Shown here piece after piece: positions 5,787 through 7,202 of a stretch of DNA of 7,202 nucleotides (within the stretch, counting starts at the first letter, position 1; each line of letters opens with the position of its first letter). The DNA comes from Syntrophomonadaceae bacterium (lineage in GTDB: Bacteria; Bacillota; Dethiobacteria; DTU022), in NCBI GenBank assembly GCA_007126465.1, contig SLBE01000111.1, positions 1 to 7,202 of the forward strand, read 5' to 3'. Both the position numbers and the translations under genes were made by a program. The notes under the pieces are model-generated. The model saw only the letters and a program-made list of their open reading frames with translations, was not told the DNA's origin and searched no databases.

Positions 5787-6966
5787 TAGTTTTCTCCTCC
5801 TTTAAATGTTGATGATAGAGTGGAGACATATTTCTTAGCAGAACAGCTATTTCAGATAGCTGTTCGGTAATATAGGGAATATCTTCAGCCGAACTGCCCG
5901 GTCCTAGGGTTAGCTGTAATGATCCCTGGGCCAGTTCAGGAGGCCTGCCAATGGCAGACAGGACGTGTGAAGATTTCAGGGCCTGTGAGGTACAGGATGA
6001 TCCGCTGGAGACATATATCCCGGCCATCTGCAGCCTCATTAATAAAGCCTCTCCTTCTACAAATTCAACGGATACGTTTAAATTATGCGGAAGGCGTTGT
6101 TCAGGGTGACCGTTTAAGTGCAAATTGGGAACAGCTTCAATTAGGCTTTCTTTCAACTGATCCCTGATAGCAGCTAATTTACCTGCTCGCTCAGACATTG
6201 TTTCCTTCGCAATTTTTGCTGCTTCACCCAGGCCGACAATCGCGGGAACATTTTCGGTTCCGGCCCGCAAGCCTCTCTCCTGGATACCTCCCTCAACCTG
6301 GGGCATCAGGCGGATTCCACGCCTAACAAAGAGAGCTGCTGAACCCTTCGGTCCGTAAAATTGATCTCCGGCCAGGGTCAGTAAATCGATACCCATTTTT
6401 TCGACATCCAGTTCGATCCAACCGGCTGCTGCTGCCGCATCAGTATGGAAAGGAATATTCCGTTCACGGGCTATTGCTGACAATTCTTCGATTGGCTGAA
6501 TGGTGCCAATCTCAGAATTAGCAGCCTGAATTGATATTAAAATAGTCTGATCATCGATAGCAGCCTCCAGGTCTTTCGGATTAACCATTCCGTATTTATC
6601 CACCGGTAAAAGAGTTACCCTGTACCCTTCTTTTTCGAGGGTTTTCAACTGGTTTAAAACTGAAAAATGCTCAATAGATGAAGCAATAAGGTGATTGCCT
6701 TTTTTCTTACCGGCCTTCACCAACCCTTTGATGACCAGGTTATTAGCCTCCGAAGCAGAAGCGGTAAAAATAACATTTTTTGCTTCAGCGCCTATTAAAC
6801 TGGCGACCGCCTCCCTTGCATCTTCAATTGCTGCCTTCGGTTTTTCACCGAGGGTATGTCCACTGGAGGGGTTACCGTAATGCTCTGTAAAAAAGGGAAC
6901 CATTTTATCTAATACCCTTTTATCGAGCGGCGCTGCGGCTGCATAATCAAGATTAATCTCTTTCAT
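5770..6966 (-). CDS. NifS/IscS-like protein with degenerate PLP site, probably not a normal cysteine desulfurase
   Basis: The protein has 398 residues from ATG 6966. An upstream in-frame ATG (6975) is disfavoured because the GGGAAGG SD (6977-6983) is one base from it but ten from 6966. The fold is full length: LDYAAAAPLD (6-15), GNPSSGH (31-37), IEH with His100, YGPKG (204-208), ERGLRAGT (230-237), and mobile-loop SSGSSCTS with Cys325. Normal IscS/NifS enzymes use PLP bound to the Lys in SGHK to move sulfur from cysteine to this Cys. Here that motif reads AGDQ (199-202), so Lys is Gln, His is Asp and Ser is Ala. Asn155 and Gln183 of E. coli IscS are replaced by Ser151 and Ala179. Asp176 and Thr237 remain. 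The persulfide Cys is therefore conserved while PLP anchoring is lost. It overlaps the IscU-like gene. A sulfur-relay or structural partner role is inferred. The family is certain; the activity is open. Confidence 0.9.
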   Translation of the reverse strand: MKEINLDYAAAAPLDKRVLDKMVPFFTEHYGNPSSGHTLGEKPKAAIEDAREAVASLIGAEAKNVIFTASASEANNLVIKGLVKAGKKKGNHLIASSIEHFSVLNQLKTLEKEGYRVTLLPVDKYGMVNPKDLEAAIDDQTILISIQAANSEIGTIQPIEELSAIARERNIPFHTDAAAAAGWIELDVEKMGIDLLTLAGDQFYGPKGSAALFVRRGIRLMPQVEGGIQERGLRAGTENVPAIVGLGEAAKIAKETMSERAGKLAAIRDQLKESLIEAVPNLHLNGHPEQRLPHNLNVSVEFVEGEALLMRLQMAGIYVSSGSSCTSQALKSSHVLSAIGRPPELAQGSLQLTLGPGSSAEDIPYITEQLSEIAVLLRNMSPLYHQHLKEEKTNASVQ

Positions 6967-6988
6967 GTTTATCATACCTTCCCTGCAC

Positions 6989-7017
6989 TTGACATATTAA
7001 AAATAGTTCTATATAAT
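6989..7017 (+). promoter_or_regulatory. Sigma-A promoter toward the divergent plus-strand gene
   Basis: A perfect TTGACA (6989-6994), a 17-base spacer and a perfect TATAAT (7012-7017) predict a start near 7024. The transcript would run right into the gene starting at 7193 with a leader of about 170 bases. It faces and overlaps the nifS-like promoter. Confidence 0.8.
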
Positions 7018-7038
7018 TCCTACTATAATTATAGGATA
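7016..7038. promoter_or_regulatory. Palindromic operator candidate between two promoters
   Basis: The inverted half-sites TCCTA (7018-7022) and TAGGA (7032-7036) flank an AT core that includes the perfect palindrome TATAATTATA (7024-7033). The palindrome contains the -10 box of the nifS-like promoter and abuts the -10 box of the opposing promoter. A bound dimer could therefore block both. Fe-S operons are often controlled by Rrf2/IscR-family regulators, so such a regulator is a reasonable guess. No regulator gene is visible. Confidence 0.55.
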
Positions 7039-7056
7039 TGGATCAGGTAATGTCAA
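7028..7056 (-). promoter_or_regulatory. Sigma-A promoter of the sulfur/Fe-S operon
   Basis: Read on the minus strand, a perfect TTGACA (7056-7051), a 17-base spacer and a perfect TATAAT (7033-7028) predict a start near 7021, about 55 bases before the NifS-like start codon. A full-consensus promoter implies strong basal expression unless repressed through the overlapping palindrome. Confidence 0.85.
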
Positions 7057-7099
7057 TAGCAATTAATGAAAGCCTCAGGGTAATTAATAACCGATCCGA

Positions 7100-7121
7100 A
7101 TTGAAATTATATTGAAACTAT
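7100..7121 (+). repeat. Tandem 11-base repeat in the leader of the divergent gene
   Basis: ATTGAAATTAT (7100-7110) is followed directly by ATTGAAACTAT (7111-7121), with one difference. The second copy supplies the -35 box of a possible downstream promoter. The nonamer ACTATAATT beginning at 7118 also occurs in the palindrome at 7022-7030. This could be an additional regulator site or chance in AT-rich DNA. Confidence 0.4.
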
Positions 7122-7140
7122 AATTGTTTTATATTAATAT
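7112..7140 (+). promoter_or_regulatory. Possible second promoter for the plus-strand gene
   Basis: TTGAAA (7112-7117), a 17-base spacer and TAATAT (7135-7140) give five and four matches to consensus. The predicted start is near 7147, about 45 bases before the ATG. It is weaker than the upstream consensus promoter, and AT-rich background makes chance matches likely. Confidence 0.35.
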
Positions 7141-7192
7141 TGTAGAGTAACGTTGCAGTGATTAATCTATATAACAAAGGAGAGGATTGAAA

Positions 7193-7202
7193 ATGAAAAC
7201 AA
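7193..7202 (+). CDS. Start of a divergent gene, product unknown
   Basis: Only Met-Lys-Thr is visible before the window ends. The start is supported by AGGAGAGG at 7178-7185, seven bases upstream of ATG, and by one or two plus-strand promoters. It shares a control region with the sulfur/Fe-S operon, so it may be a regulator or a functionally linked gene. Nothing in the three codons identifies it. Confidence 0.55.

Noticed and set aside
6346..6348. Lys207 of YGPKG as a substitute PLP lysine
   Set aside because: This Lys is a separately conserved family position downstream of the Schiff-base lysine and is present in normal enzymes as well. It cannot be assumed to take over PLP binding.
1..7202. 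Mobile element, CRISPR array or phage genes
   Set aside because: No transposase or integrase, no regularly spaced repeats and no terminal inverted repeats were seen. Gene organisation is that of ordinary chromosomal operons.

Overview
The window reads as chromosomal DNA of an anaerobic, Gram-positive-type bacterium (Clostridia or a related Firmicutes lineage). The clues are near-perfect sigma-A promoters, strong AGGAGG-type Shine-Dalgarno (SD) sites, a lipoprotein TRAP binding protein, and anaerobe-style sulfur and Fe-S genes. The very acidic linker of the binding protein and the use of an ion-driven TRAP system would suit a salt- or alkali-adapted host, but this is inference and no taxon can be fixed from the sequence. 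All seven substantial genes lie on the minus strand, so the window reads from right to left. Only the first codons of a divergent plus-strand gene are visible at the right edge.

Right part (about 7200 to 4597): a sulfur/Fe-S operon in the order NifS-like, NifU/IscU-like scaffold, TusA-like, DsrE-like, with overlaps or short gaps. The NifS-like protein keeps the fold and the persulfide-forming mobile-loop cysteine. It has lost the PLP-anchoring lysine (Lys to Gln) and most of the surrounding PLP contacts, so it is unlikely to be an ordinary cysteine desulfurase. With an intact IscU scaffold, a TusA carrying an extra cysteine-rich head, and a DsrE-type sulfur carrier, the operon may be a sulfur relay for Fe-S assembly or sulfur trafficking fed by something other than PLP-dependent cysteine desulfuration. 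Upstream, two perfect-consensus sigma-A promoters face each other and overlap around one palindrome. This looks like a shared switch for the operon and the divergent gene.

Middle gap (4383 to 4596): a folded minus-strand RNA element with two competing internal pairings, followed by two intrinsic terminators with identical U-tracts, then the SD of the TRAP operon. It may be only the 3' end of the sulfur operon, or a regulatory leader for the transporter.

Left part (4382 to 1): a complete TRAP transporter (lipoprotein DctP, small membrane subunit DctQ, large membrane subunit DctM) followed by a long-type acyl-CoA dehydrogenase that runs off the left edge. Together they suggest uptake of an organic acid that is then activated to a CoA thioester and oxidised. 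The substrate cannot be named from sequence.
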